Positions 11,372 to 21,854 of a DNA stretch of 64,000 bases are shown piece after piece (position 1 is the first letter of the stretch; every line of letters starts with the position of its first letter). The stretch lies in contig CP154956.1 in NCBI GenBank assembly GCA_039621445.1, forward strand, positions 16,869,562-16,933,561. Direction: 5' to 3'. Below the pieces are notes generated by a model. It ran no database searches. It saw only the letters and a list, made by a program, of their open reading frames with translations, and was not told where the DNA came from. The stretch is from Euglena gracilis (lineage: Eukaryota > Euglenida > Euglenophyceae > Euglenales). The position numbers and the translations under genes are program-made.

Positions 11372-12228
11372 GTGAGCAGGGTCGGCTTCAACGAACAGGG
11401 TTTTTGTTGCTTTTCTCGAAAACAGTGAAACAGCACATTAAGGACGGACTTCGGTCATGGGTCGGAAAAGCCCATTCAGTCACTTCAAAGAAGTCGAAGA
11501 ACATGTTTTTTTTTGAGCTTTGGATGGATGGGCAATGTTTTAAAAATGTCAGCCATCGTCCGCTCAACACCTCTCTGGGAAGACATATTCCTTGCTTTCC
11601 CACAATGGAAGGTATTGGGGCAACTGTGTGGCGATTGTGTTTTCTTGAGGCCGGCCCTGCCGGTGAGCCCAGCAGTCGGAGATATCAGGACCCGGAGTAG
11701 CCCTGATAAGGCTTGCAGCAAAGAGGTTGGCTTGGTTGACTTTGAATCACATTCCCTCTATGTGTGTTTGCATTCCATTTATTCTTTTTAAGTCAGACCC
11801 CCCCCCCCCTGGGCGGTGGGTGGAGCCGGGTCCCCCAGGAGGGGGGTGCTGGCCGGAGGCGTGGGGATTGGTTTTGGTGCAAAATGCTGGATTTTTTTTT
11901 GGAAATGCCTTTAGACAGCCCGATTTGGGGGGGTCCCTTCCCCCCCCCCCTGGGGGTTGCCGCCCAGCAGGCTGGTGGGTGGGGGGACCCGCCCCTCAGG
12001 ATCCTTAAAAAGAAGCCTGACCCACAAATTTGTGTCACAAGTAATCACAAACAGTCACAAATAATTATGAATGATATTTTCTCCCATTTATGAATTTGTC
12101 CAAGGATTATTTCCCCCAAAGGGGATAACAGACGTGGACAAGAGTTGACAATTTCTCTCGCTTTTGTCCTTTGCTTTTTGCTACCCTCTCTCCCATGCTC
12201 TCATTTCTGCCCTTCCGTTGTCCATCAG

Positions 12229-12286
12229 AGTCATCATCCCATCGCTTCATCTGTGTCATTCCTGATGTCTTCGGAGTTGGAGGCAG
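12229..12286 (+). CDS. Gene A exon 8
   Basis: A strong pyrimidine-rich acceptor (CTTCCGTTGTCCATCAG) and donor GCAG|GTGGCT. Phase 0 at the start matches exon 7, phase 1 at the end. It encodes SHHPIASSVSFLMSSELEA. Confidence 0.6.
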
Positions 12287-12362
12287 GTGGCTGGTATTGG
12301 GCAAGCTTGCATGCTGCACAAATATTGTGCTGCCCAGAGGAGGATAATAAGTCTGGTAAAAG

Positions 12363-12430
12363 GCCAAGATGGTTGGGACAAACTTCGAGCTGGTGAAATT
12401 CTGAAGTGGTCTCCTGAAGTCCGCATCAAG
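12363..12430 (+). CDS. Gene A exon 9
   Basis: Joined to exon 8, the split glycine codon restores the frame. It encodes GQDGWDKLRAGEILKWSPEV ending in RIK. The donor is ATCAAG|GTGGGC. The acceptor GGTAAAAG lacks a pyrimidine tract, the weak point of this call. A minus-strand open frame also crosses the region but has no splice support. Confidence 0.5.
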
Positions 12431-12864
12431 GTGGGCCACCATTTGAATGAATGATTCACCAAGGAGGACCGCACAACATAAAAAAGATATCCATATTTTA
12501 AAATTGGCCAAAAATGGCCGAAATGAAGCAACTTTGGGGTGTTTCTGTGTGTTTTTGTCCATTTTGGTCGGCTGTGAATCATTTTCCACCATCATCAGGC
12601 CATTATTGGTCAGTTTGACCTGGGCACCTGCACCAGCTTTCAGAAGTGATTATCAGAAGCAAAATTCTGTTGATTTCTGCAAATTTTCTCAAAATTCTGC
12701 AAAACACCGCGAAATACTATGACATTACATTGTATGTGTATTGCTGTTTTGTGCAAGGAAAGCGAGAAACTAGGTGCTTTTTTAGCAGCACGAATAATCA
12801 CGAATAATCACGAATAATCATGAATTATCACAAACAATCACGAATCAGAATCAAGGGTCGTCAG

Positions 12865-12896
12865 CCCGAATTTGTGGGAATTCCTGTCCAAACATG
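12865..12896 (+). CDS. Possible short gene A exon
   Basis: A 32-nt segment between GGGTCGTCAG and a consensus donor (ATG|GTGAGT). It would encode PEFVGIPVQT in phase 0 after exon 9. Its end phase does not fit the next exon, so it may be skipped or spurious. Confidence 0.3.
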
Positions 12897-13229
12897 GTGA
12901 GTCAGGTGCCGCGTGCATGGTGGTGCTGCTGCACACCCTAAAGGTTGCCTTTTCTTCGACGTAATGCAATATTATATAATAGTGTATACGTGGTAGTAAT
13001 ATAATATATATATATATATATATATATTAATCATAGTAGTATAATAGCAAATCCACAGTAATAACAGCAATGTAACAGTAAATAGTAAAATAGTAATATA
13101 ATAGTAATACAGTAGGGGACATAAATAGTGGGACGCTCCGTCCGACATAAATAGTGGGACACCTGAATTTTTTTATTTGGGGGACAGACATTTTTGTGAG
13201 CTGCGAAGTTGTTGAGGACCCGGATATAA

Positions 13230-13594
13230 TCAAGGTGTTTCAGGTTGCCGCACATATAACGGTTGCCCCGCACCACCCAACGGATGGCGAAGGGCTGTGG
13301 GTGCGCCAATTAATAGCGCGGAGGCCTCCATGAGCCTCGAGCACAGCCGCAAGGCAGCTGGGCATCGATGCATACAAGGCACAAATTTCCGTCGGCATGA
13401 TTTCAGAAAACACATGCTGCAGGGCTGCCCAGAGGCAAGATGGAGCCCCGTCCACTGATTATGCAGTGCAACATCATGGCTGCGAGATGAGGGCGTGAAG
13501 ATGCTGAACAACGGAGGGCAACGGGCCAGAGATGCTCAACCGGGTTGAGGTTGGGGCTCATCGGGGGCCAGAAACAGACCTCATTTTCTCCCAT
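13230..13594 (-). pseudogene. Tc1/mariner transposase C-terminal fragment (left)
   Basis: On the minus strand, the motif SPNLNPVEHLWP is the Tc1/mariner signature around the last catalytic acid (PDLNPIEHLW in intact relatives). Downstream the frame shifts: LWAALQHVFSEIMPTE and ALYASMPS appear in another frame. The N-terminal half and the first catalytic Asp are absent. It is a decayed partial copy. Confidence 0.8.
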
Positions 13595-13682
13595 GGTGGC
13601 AGGTCAGCGCTTCTCTTTCAGCGTCAACGTGCCAGGGGTGTTCGCTTTATGGATTGCATTGAGGAGTGACACATATTCTTGC

Positions 13683-13709
13683 AAGCACCCACCCACCCAC
13701 CCACCCACA

Positions 13710-13805
<96 letters not shown>

Positions 13806-13887
13806 CACACGCACGCACGCACGCACGCACACACGCACACACACACGCACGCACGCACACACACACACACACACACCACGCACACAC

Positions 13888-13923
<36 letters not shown>

Positions 13924-14018
13924 GCACGCACGCACGCACGCACGCACCTACGAGCGCATTCACACACACACACACACACACACTCACACGCACCTCACGC
14001 AACGCACGCAACTCACGC
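13683..14018. repeat. (CA)n / (GCAC)n microsatellite
   Basis: About 330 bp of CACA and GCACGCAC repeats in the middle of the Tc1/mariner element. The long His/Thr and Cys/Val open frames over it are repeat artefacts. Confidence 0.95.
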
Positions 14019-14260
14019 ACCTATGAGCGCATTCTTCTGGAATGCCATTTCAAATATATCCGAGCCCTGCACAGAATTTGAACGTTTGGAGGAAACCAAC
14101 GAGTGAGTGGAAAACGTGGAAAAAAAAACCATCGAGGAAAAGAAGTGGGTTTCAAAGGGAGCCGCATCGAATAAGCTTCTTGGTCGATGCTGGACATACC
14201 TGGGCTAAATGAAGCACAGGATTCCTTGGTTCCCCTTGGCGGGTCTGTTTCTGGTCCCCG

Positions 14261-14473
14261 ATGAGGCCCGACCTCAACCCGATTGAGCATCTGTGGCCGG
14301 TTGTCCTCCGCAAGATCGACGGCTGCGTGTTTGCGAACCAGAATGACCTCTGGGCAGCCCTGCAGCGTGCGTTTTCTGAAATCATGCCGACGGAAATTCT
14401 TGTCTTGTATGCATCGATGCCCAGCCGCCTTGCGGCTGTGCTCGAGGCTCATGGAGGCCTCACGCGCTATTAA
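14261..14473 (+). pseudogene. Tc1/mariner transposase C-terminal fragment (right)
   Basis: On the + strand this encodes RPDLNPIEHLWPVVLRK, then NDLWAALQRAFSEIMPTE, then YASMPSRLAAVLEAHGG ending at a stop. These are the standard C-terminal blocks of a Tc1/mariner DDE transposase. It is more intact than the left copy but lacks everything upstream of the final catalytic motif, so it cannot be functional. Confidence 0.85.
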
Positions 14474-14747
14474 TTGGCGCACCCACAGCCCTTCGCCATC
14501 CGTTGGGTGGTGCGGGGCAACCGTTATATGTGCGGCAACCTGAAACACCTTGATTATATCCGGGTCCTCAACAACTTCGCAGCTCACAAAAATGTCTGTC
14601 CCCCAAATAAAAAATTCAGGTGTCCCACTATTTATGTCTGACGGAGCGTCCCACTATTTATGTCCCCTACTGTAGTATTTTTTTTCTGGGAACCGGGTTG
14701 CGATCCCTAGGCAGGCACCCCAGCCTTTTTTTTAATTGCCTTTCCAG

Positions 14748-15062
14748 TGCCAGCGTGGCCCCAGAATCCCCACAGACCATGTGAGGTCGAGCCTTGCCCC
14801 AGTCCAGGGCCGCGGGGCCTCCGCAGCCACTCCCCCGACCTCCGGCGGGAGCCCGTCTCGCCCACCCGCCGCCCTCCTGCCCCGCCCGCCTACTTCGGCA
14901 GCACGGCTGCGGCTGCGGCGGCCGCGGCCGCCCCCTCCCCCCCCCCCCCCCGGCCCCGCCCCCCCCCCGCCGGCGCCGATCACGAACCCCAGCCGTCGAC
15001 GCAGGCCCAACCACCCCCCGTTGCTCCCCCAGTGGCGGTGGCAGAGACCCCCAAGGCATCTG
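14748..15062 (+). CDS. Gene A Pro/Ala-rich exon
   Basis: Acceptor CCTTTCCAG (14747), or AG at 14764, which would restore phase with exon 9. Donor GCATCTG|GTCAGT. The frame contains RREPVSPTRRPPAPP, YFGST, an alanine run encoded by mixed GCN codons, and ends with PVAVAETPKAS. The mixed synonymous codons in the alanine run argue for selection at the protein level. The other two frames are open too, because of GC content. Confidence 0.65.
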
Positions 15063-15463
15063 GTCAGTGCCGAATGTATGCAGGATTTTGGCCCTCGCCA
15101 GCTTGTGCCTTTTGATGCCCTCTGGGTGTGGGGGGTTAGCTGAATGAATGTGTGTGGCGCTTTTCCTCCAAGATTGAAATGGAACAACCACCCCATGTCC
15201 TTCCAGTCATATGGTCATTACCCCCTTACCACCCCCCAGGAGGAAATGAGGTGGTCCCCAAGCTTTTTGGGGGGTTTCACCTCAAAATTTTGGCTGAAAG
15301 ATCCAGCTCAGCTGGATTTGGGCTTTTTTTGTCAGTTTTTTGGGGGGGGGAAGGGTGCCATTCGTGTCCAGCCTGGCAGTTGGTAGGATCACCCCCCCCC
15401 CATGTGCCTCCACCCCCAGAGCAGGGGGCGGCCTTATTTATAGCCAACCTTATTTCCAGCCAG

Positions 15464-15540
15464 CATCTTTTTCCTTGTTTGGATCCCCATTTGGACATCC
15501 AGAAGTTCATTCAGCAGTGCCACCGCTGCAAACCACGACC
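15464..15540 (+). CDS. Gene A exon (ASFSLFG segment)
   Basis: Acceptor TTATTTCCAGCCAG. Starts in the phase left by the exon ending at 15062, and ends phase 0 at ACGACC|GTCCGC. It encodes SFSLFGSPFGHPEVHSAVPP followed by LQTTT. Confidence 0.55.
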
Positions 15541-15590
15541 GTCCGCTGGCGACCCATGGGCACACCCCCGGCCACGCCGCGGCTGAAGAG

Positions 15591-15825
15591 GTTTCGTCGC
15601 CGCCCCCACCCCGCGATGCCCGGCCCGGCATCATTTCCCCCACTGCGTCCACATCCACGACGCACAAGCCTCGGCTGGAGGAGGAGACACCTCCCGCCAA
15701 TGCGGCCCCGGCAGCCCCCCGCCAAACAGGCCCCGCCCCTGCCCAAGCCGCCAGTTTTGTCGCCCGTCCAAAGCCTGCAGCCACTGTGTCGACCATCAAC
15801 CCCAACGGCTCGGCGCCTCTGAGCC
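15591..15825 (+). CDS. Gene A Ser/Pro/Ala-rich exon
   Basis: The frame contains VSSPPPPRDARPGIISPTAS, KPRLEEETPPANAAPAAP and PKPAATVSTINPNGSAPLS. It is strongly protein-like while the other frames are not. The donor is AGCC|GTGCGT. Its frame differs from the preceding exon, and a 50-nt GT..AG intron (15541-15590) reconciles them exactly. Confidence 0.65.
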
Positions 15826-16275
15826 GTGCGTTTGCTTGCACAGAAACACACCGTTGAGAATAGTTTAAGATTTCAAGAGTCCGATTGTTCGTTTGAAGTT
15901 GAACCATTTTGGCCTTTTTCAGGGGCATCTTTCAAGATCCCTCACTTTTCGGTCCACTGGGATTTTGTCCGGCAGCTGTGCCTTTTGGGGGGGGGGAACA
16001 GTTCAAGCAGAATATCAAATGGTTTTGCAAAATGCAAACAGACGGTAAACCTCTGACTCCTGGTCATCACCGCCATGGCGTCCTTGAGAAGCTTCCTTGC
16101 CCAGGGATCACCTATAGGAGGGAAGGCTGGTCACCTCCTTGTGGAGCAGACCACTCCTCCCCCTCCCCCCGGGGGGCTGGACCGAAAAAGGGGGCCCATT
16201 CACACTATTTCCTTTTCTGTTTTCCAGTTTTTTCCCCCGTCATTTTTTTGTTTTTTTTTGGTCGCATTTTTCGAG

Positions 16276-16498
16276 GGTCCCCCCATGCGAACGGCAAGCA
16301 GTCCAACGCCTCCAATTCGGTGTCGGCGATGGCGGCCGGGGTCAGCGGGACGGCCAGCCCACTGCTGACGCGGCGCGTCACTACGACCAAAACCGCCACC
16401 ACCGCCACGCCGAGCACCCACCGCTCCAGCAGCGTGATCCCCAAGGCCGCCACCAAGTACACGCACACGTCCACCAGCACCCCTGGCCAGGGAGGGCT
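16276..16498 (+). CDS. Gene A Thr/Ser-rich exon
   Basis: An excellent acceptor (a long T tract then GCATTTTTCGAG). The arginine codon split with the previous exon fits. It encodes SPHANGKQSNASNSVSAMAA, then Thr-rich sequence with TRRVTTTKTATTATPSTHR and SSSVIPKAATKYTHTSTS. This is a low-complexity linker, possibly heavily phosphorylated or glycosylated. The donor is ambiguous (16498 or 16500) and its phase with the next candidate exon is unresolved. Confidence 0.65.
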
Positions 16499-17325
16499 GT
16501 GTCCCCCGCAATCAATCACTCGGTCACTGGCCAACCTCCTGGGGTGGGCAGGGTATTAAGCGAGCGTTGGTTTTGTACAGGGGAAGGGGAGGGGGGTCCA
16601 ATCACCCCCCCATAGGGGACCCCCCATAGAACCAAAAAATTTCTTCCCTGGCGCTTCACACCAGCAGACTTGTGCTTTTATCATCTGTTTTTGTCAATTT
16701 GGAGAAAAATCATCTGAAAAAGCAATTTTGGGCAATTATTGAAGCCCCCCCCACAAATTTTCCGGTGCAAATCGCCGGAAATTTTCTTTCCACCCAGGGG
16801 GGGTTCGGGACCACCCCCCACCCCCCATTTGGTACCCCCCCAAATAATCCCCCCCCCGGGGTATTATTTTTTCGCCCGAAGCCCCGGCCCGAAGGGAGCA
16901 TTATTTGTGTGGGTATTATTTTTCCAAAATTTTCGAAAATTTTCGAAGTCCAGTAAAACCCAAAATAGCACCCAACACCCACCCCCTTTGGTGTCATTTT
17001 TTGCACTTTCTTGTGAAATTTACCATTTTATGGAGGTCAGATGAGCCAGAAAAATTGATTTTTTTCGTAATTTGTTGTCAGAGATTGTGGTTTTTACCGA
17101 CATTTTCAGGTCAAAAATCCGGGCCTTCGGCCCGGAACAGGGGGGGGGGTATTATTTCGGCGGCCGAAGTCGGACCCCAAGTGGGGGGGTATTATTTGGG
17201 GGGTTTATCCTGGGGGTGGGCAACTTGTTTTTATAGTGACTAAATGGTTTTCGGCCCGGATCCCCCCCAGGGGGGGTCGGCAAACAGCCAGAAAGGTGAC
17301 CTGCCGCGGAAGGAGCTGGAGCAGG

Positions 17326-17540
17326 CTTCTTTTTAAGTCACCTGACCCCCTCCCCCCGGGGGGAGGGGGGGTGGGGAAGGCGCCGAAATTTTTTGAAAAA
17401 GGTGCTTTTTTTGGTATTTTTCGCGATTTTGGGCCTTTTTCAGGGAATAGTGGGTGGGACCCCCCGGGGCAGGCCCCCCCAGAGGGTGGGTGGGTGGGTG
17501 GGGGGGACCCCCCACCCCGGTCTTTAAAAAAAACCCTGCT
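17326..17540. mobile_element. hAT-like MITE, family A relative
   Basis: Left end CAGGCTTCTTTTTAAGTC, right end GGTCTTTAAAAAAAACCCTG. The interior has the GGCGCCGAAATTTTTTG core shared with other elements in this window. The 8-bp flanks do not match well, so the boundaries are less certain than for the other copies. Confidence 0.5.
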
Positions 17541-17785
17541 TCGGATGTGGGGGGCCATGTCTCGGGGATGGGCCGACATTTTGTTGTGTTTTGGCTCCCA
17601 AAGCTGCCGTCCGGAGGGGACCCCCCCCCTTGGCCCTTGCTTCCAAAAAAACTGCCAATCCGAGACCTGACATCTGGCAATGCTGCCACAACAAGCACAA
17701 TGGCTCCGCCAACACCAGTGCTCCAACCTGAGGGAGCAGGAAAGAAGCAAACAAGGGCATTTCTGTGGCCATCACAAGTTTTCAG

Positions 17786-17932
17786 AAGACTTGCAAAGCC
17801 GAGGGATACCCCCCCGAAGACCTGGGCTTTGACAGTTTGAGATGCCTGGCAGCACTCGCAAACTCGCTGCTGTGCATAAATGCCATTTTTGAAGCAGAGC
17901 TCAATAAATTTTTCGGAGAAGCTCAAAGGAAG
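17786..17932 (+). CDS. Candidate gene A exon, helical segment
   Basis: Acceptor CACAAGTTTTCAG, donor AGGAAG|GTGTCT, 49 codons in phase 0/0. Unlike the linkers it is rich in Leu, Ala and acidic residues (GYPPEDLGFDSLRCLAALA, INAIFEAELNKFFGEAQRK), suggesting a helical domain. A minus-strand open frame overlaps, and the junction to the previous exon does not fit cleanly. Confidence 0.45.
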
Positions 17933-18529
17933 GTGTCTACAGCTGGTGCCTCTATTCTTGTTGAACGGTTTGATGGATCAAAGGAATGACAATTTATGAA
18001 ACATTTTGCCAGAATTTCCTGAACGTTTTGACAGGTTTTTTTTTGAATCTTCTGCCCCTGATTTTTTTTGGAACGGATTGACATTTTAAATCAAACGTCA
18101 GAGAATGGAGTTTTGGAACTTTTTGCAAGAGTTTTTTGAAATGGTTTCAAAAATTATTTGATAGATTTGACAGCATTTGCGAAATATTTTGACAGTTATG
18201 CAAAAAATTGATTTTGACACAGAATTTGAGCCATTGGCATGCCTCATGTTTCGTATGATAGGGCTGTTTCATGAATGATGCCAAAATTCCATATAAAATG
18301 CCATTTCGTTCTGGCAGCAAAATGTTTCAGAATTTGATTATTGCCACGCTGGTTGTGTAAATAATATTCACGACGGAAGACATTGAGAACATTGTGCTGG
18401 TGAGGGCAATCATGGCCAACTGAGAACCAATCATAGTTTGAATCCTGAAATGTGGGGAAAAGAAAAGGAAAATAAAAACGGTACAAAAAGAAGCATGAAT
18501 GTAAAAGTGGGAAAACAAAAGAATCAAAT

Positions 18530-18800
18530 GGCAAGTGTTAAGTTTAGTACCCCCGGGGGGGGGGGTACTAAACTTGACACCAGGTTGGGCACCCCCGTTA
18601 TTGAAGGTATAGGGTTAGGTGCGCACATGCTAATTTGCGCTAATTGGCTACGTTACGCTACAGGGCTATGTAGCGCAACGTAGCCAATTAGCGCAAATTG
18701 GCATGTGCGCACCTAACCCTATACCTTCAATAAGGGGGGTGCCCAACCTGGTGTCAAGTTTAGTACCCCCCCCCGGGGGGTACTAAACTTAACACTTGCC
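18530..18800. mobile_element. 271-bp foldback (hairpin) element with 8-bp TSD
   Basis: The two halves are almost perfect reverse complements. The arms start GGCAAGTGTTAAGTTTAGTA and meet near TACGCTACAGGGCTATGTAGC. The identical octamer AATCAAAT flanks it (18522-18529 and 18801-18808). It has no coding capacity. Arm identity implies a recent insertion or strong constraint. Confidence 0.85.
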
Positions 18801-18929
18801 AATCAAATATGAAATACAAAATAGATAAAAGGAATGAAAAATAAAGTTGAAAAAATTGAAAATTGAAAATTAAATCCAAAAATAACAAAGTAATGAAATG
18901 AAAAAGAAAAGTGAAAAATATTACGAGCT

Positions 18930-19580
18930 CGAACGTTCGAGCTCGAGCCTCCTCAAAGTCTTTTCAAGCCCCCCCATCGGGGGGGGGGGGGGCTTAAAAA
19001 GCCTCCTCGAACCGCCTCAAATGACATTTGAGGAGGCTCTCAAGCTGTCAAGCCTCCTCCAATGACCTTGAACGATATTTGAGGAGGCTCTCGAGCCTCC
19101 TCAAACGACCTCGAGCGACTTTCGAAGGGCTCTCAAACCTCCTCAAATGTGGTTCACGCATGTTCGAGTTGGCACTAGAGCCTCCTCTTTCGTACATACG
19201 TACATTGGGGGTGTTTTTTTTTGACCCCCTTTCAAATTTTGCCTACAAAAGGGACTTGCACAACAAAAGGGACTTGCACAACAAAAGGTATTTGCACACT
19301 CAAGGAATACGTACACAAAAGGTTCTTTTTTTCATTTTAGGGCCCTGCGAACAGCTGCCAACAAATGGGCATCGGCAACAAAGGGGGTTTAATTTTTTTT
19401 CAAAATATATGTTTTTTTTTGCAGTTTTGTGGTTGAACATATGTTCGAGGTGGTTCGAGGAGGCTCTCGAGCCTCCTTAAATGTCGTTCGAACACGTTCG
19501 AACAGGCTCGAGAGCCTTCTTGAACGTGCGTTTGAGGTCTTTTGAGGAGGCTCGAGAGCCTCCTCCTACGGTGCCTCCTC
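18930..19580. repeat. Cluster of GAGGCTCGAGCCTCC palindromes
   Basis: Many short palindromes of the type GAGGAGGCTCTCGAGCCTCC, partly in tandem (18930-19150 and 19455-19570). Between them lies a short tandem repeat of GGGACTTGCACAACAAAA. No exon was recognised. Confidence 0.7.
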
Positions 19581-19866
19581 CTACCACAACCCTGCCAGGG
19601 GCCAGGAAGGTGGCTTGGCTAGCTATTATCTTTGAGAACTTTTTTGAGAAATACGGGGTTTAACCCCCCCAAACTCAGCCATTATTTTTGAGAACTTTTT
19701 TGAAAAATACGGGGGTTTGACCCCCCCCAACTCCAAAACGGCCAGGTCAGAGCAGGCCCAAATGGGCCGTATCAGGGCCAGACACGCAGCTGGCCCTGGA
19801 GGGAAGCTTACAGACGGATAGATAGAGGGTGACGGTCCCGGGGACTTTATTTTTTTAGATCTCCAG

Positions 19867-20108
19867 TGGTTTCCTTGGCTTCCACCCGTCCCTGGCCCCA
19901 CTGCCCCGCGGCGGGGGGAGCTGCCGATGCGGAGCCCGAAGGCCGCGACGACGTACGCCGGCGGCCCGCCCCCCTCCGCCGCGGAGAAGCCCTGCCCACC
20001 CCCCTCCGCCGCCGCCGCGGCGACCAGCCCCACCGGAGCCAGCATCCGCCCTCTTGCCAAGCCGGCGGGCAAGTTGGCTGCCACCCAGGCTGCGGCCCCC
20101 CCCTTTTT
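19867..20108 (+). CDS. Gene A Ala/Pro-rich exon
   Basis: The acceptor follows a T tract (TTTTTTTAGATCTCCAG). The frame encodes RSPKAATTYAGGPPPSAAEK, PPPSAAAAATSPTGASIRP and LAKPAGKLAATQAAAP. The donor is CTTTTT|GTATGG. It is a GC-rich low-complexity linker like the neighbouring exons. The phase at both ends fits the flanking candidates. Confidence 0.6.
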
Positions 20109-20744
20109 GTATGGGGTCCCCCCTCCATCCTGTGCCTTGTCGGTATTTCTTGGGGGTGGTGCCCCCCTCCTTCACCGCGGGGGGGGGGCACACCTTCCCT
20201 GCCCTTGACGGTCAAGTTCAAAGGCAGGGCTGCATGGGAATCCCTGTAACCTTGTTGGGTGGTGGGTGGGGGGGGGACTGCCCCCCCCCCCTAACGAGGC
20301 CTTCCTCCGTTTCCGGGGTGCTGGTCAGAATTTTCCTTGCGCGGTGCTGTGGGGTACCGGTGGACTGGCCCCCCCCCGGAAGCCCCCCCCCCCCCTCTCC
20401 CCAAAATCACTGGGGGGGTAAAGTAAAGGAAAAACAGGAGGAGAGAAAGGACGAATAAGGGAAAAAGCGAAAGGAGAAAAGGGCCGAAAAAAACAGAAGA
20501 AAACTGAGGTAATAGCGGACAAGAAGAATAAAGAAAAAGAGCCAAGGAGGGCCTTTCCTTTGAGCATTTTGTTCCGAGAATGTTTTGCATTTTTGGCTTT
20601 TTTTTTGCACAACAGGTTCCCAATACTTTTTGGGCGCAAAGATGACCAAAAGCGGCCGATTTTGGGAGACAAAGTGTTTTGGCCAATTTTCAGCCAAAAT
20701 TGTTTTCTGGGCAATGTTGCTTGCCTCAAAGGGTCACTTGGTTG

Positions 20745-20940
20745 AGTCGAGGTCCACCCCCCCTTCCCTGTCCAACGACCGGCCTTGTCCGACGACTACC
20801 CCCCCCCGGTCAGTAGCAATCTTTATCCAGGTGATCTTTTTTTTCCCAGACATTGGCGTTTTGACTCCGGCCTTGTCTTACGACCACCCCCCGATCAGTA
20901 GTGATATTTAACGGTCGTTGGACAAGGGGAGGGGGAGGTA
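20745..20940. repeat. GTCCAACGACC inverted-repeat element
   Basis: Left end CCCTGTCCAACGACC, right end GGTCGTTGGACAAGGGG, with internal CGGTCAGTAGC motifs. Related copies lie at 22757-22840, 23290-23415, 28650-28765, 33690-33800, 61230-61300 and 61895-62010. Confidence 0.65.
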
Positions 20941-21011
20941 AGAGGACCTGACAGCCGCGGTGGCAGCGAACCACCAACGTGTCACAGCGGGGGGGGGGGT
21001 TTGCTGCGCAG

Positions 21012-21103
21012 CTCGTGGGGGCCTGCCCCCGCGCTCGCCAAGAAAACCGGCCAGCCGTCCCCGCGCCGCATCAGCCTGGGAGGGGGGACAACAAGGCTTC
21101 TTT
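21012..21103 (+). CDS. Gene A exon (PSPRRIS segment)
   Basis: Acceptor TGCTGCGCAG, donor CTTCTTT|GTTAGG. The start phase matches the previous exon. It encodes SWGPAPALAKKTGQPSPRRI followed by SLGGG, a basic Ser/Pro linker. Confidence 0.6.
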
Positions 21104-21434
21104 GTTAGGAGTTAACTCCCTCCCCTCCCCAGGGATGCTTGGGGCAGGGGGTAGGACCAGAGCCCCCCCCCTAATGGGGCATTTTCAACCCCTGGGGGAC
21201 GTCGGGCTTTGGGGTGGGTAGTGTTATGGCACCACCCCTGGTGACAAGGTGCCGAGGACCCAAAAATGGTTATTTTGACGGGACAATTGGCTTGGTCGGC
21301 AGGCAACAGGGCCCAAGACCGACCGCCGGGGGGGGGGGGTGCCTGCTGTGGTCAGGTCCCCATAGCACAACAAGCCACCCCCCCCCCCTGGGTTTGGGAT
21401 AAAGAAGCCTGGGTACGACCCGCGCCTTCTCCAG

Positions 21435-21482
21435 GGAGCCAGCGCCGGACATCTCCCCGCGGCTGCACGTCCTCCAGCGCAG
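21435..21482 (+). CDS. Gene A short exon (SQRRTSPRG)
   Basis: Acceptor GCGCCTTCTCCAG, donor GCGCAG|GTTTCT, 48 nt, phases 1 and 1 matching both neighbours. It encodes SQRRTSPRGCTSSSA. Confidence 0.6.
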
Positions 21483-21580
21483 GTTTCTTCTCCCTCCGTT
21501 TCCACAGCCAGGGTTTTTTTTGGACCCATGTTTTAGAGAAGCCAGCGCCACCCGTCATTTCGCCAATGGGAAGGCGGCGG

Positions 21581-21846
21581 CAGCAGGCTTGTGCTTAGTC
21601 GGGTGCCAACCCCACGGGGGGGGGGGGTGCTAGGGGCAGGCACCCTATTGCACCCATCCGACCCCAGGGGGGGGGGTAGGTTTTTGGGGGTGCCTGCCCA
21701 TACCAGGCACCCCCTCTGACCCCGGAAAAGGCCATTTTCAATTAAAACCTTTTGGGTCCACCCACGGACCCCCCTCCCCCCCGGGGTCTGGACCCCCTCT
21801 TGCACCCACCCACTCCCCTCCCCCTCGGTCGGTTAGCGCAAGCATG
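21581..21846. mobile_element. hAT-like MITE, family C, at a splice acceptor
   Basis: Starts CAGGCTTGTGCTTAGTCGG and ends CGGTTAGCGCAAGCATG. The 8-bp flanks are GGCGGCAG (21573-21580) and GGTGGCAG (21847-21854), 7 of 8 identical. The right copy of the duplication ends in the AG used as the acceptor of the next exon. Confidence 0.7.
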
Positions 21847-21854
21847 GGTGGCAG

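Larger units (their letters stand above)
13110..14672. mobile_element. Rearranged Tc1/mariner element flanked by TA
   Basis: The element begins CAGTAGGGGACATAAATAG and ends with the reverse complement. TA dinucleotides flank it on both sides (13108-13109 and 14673-14674), the usual Tc1/mariner target duplication. Both halves carry the 3' part of a transposase gene, pointing in opposite directions. The two 3' halves therefore face outwards around a CA microsatellite. It lies in a gene A intron and appears non-functional. Confidence 0.8.

Noticed and set aside
12107-12595. 162-codon minus-strand open frame
   Set aside because: It overlaps two + strand exons with good splice sites and matching phases, and shows no family motif of its own.
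13604-14026. Long His/Thr-rich and Cys/Val-rich open frames
   Set aside because: They are translations of the CA/GCAC microsatellite in different frames. Both strands are equally open and there are no splice or start signals.
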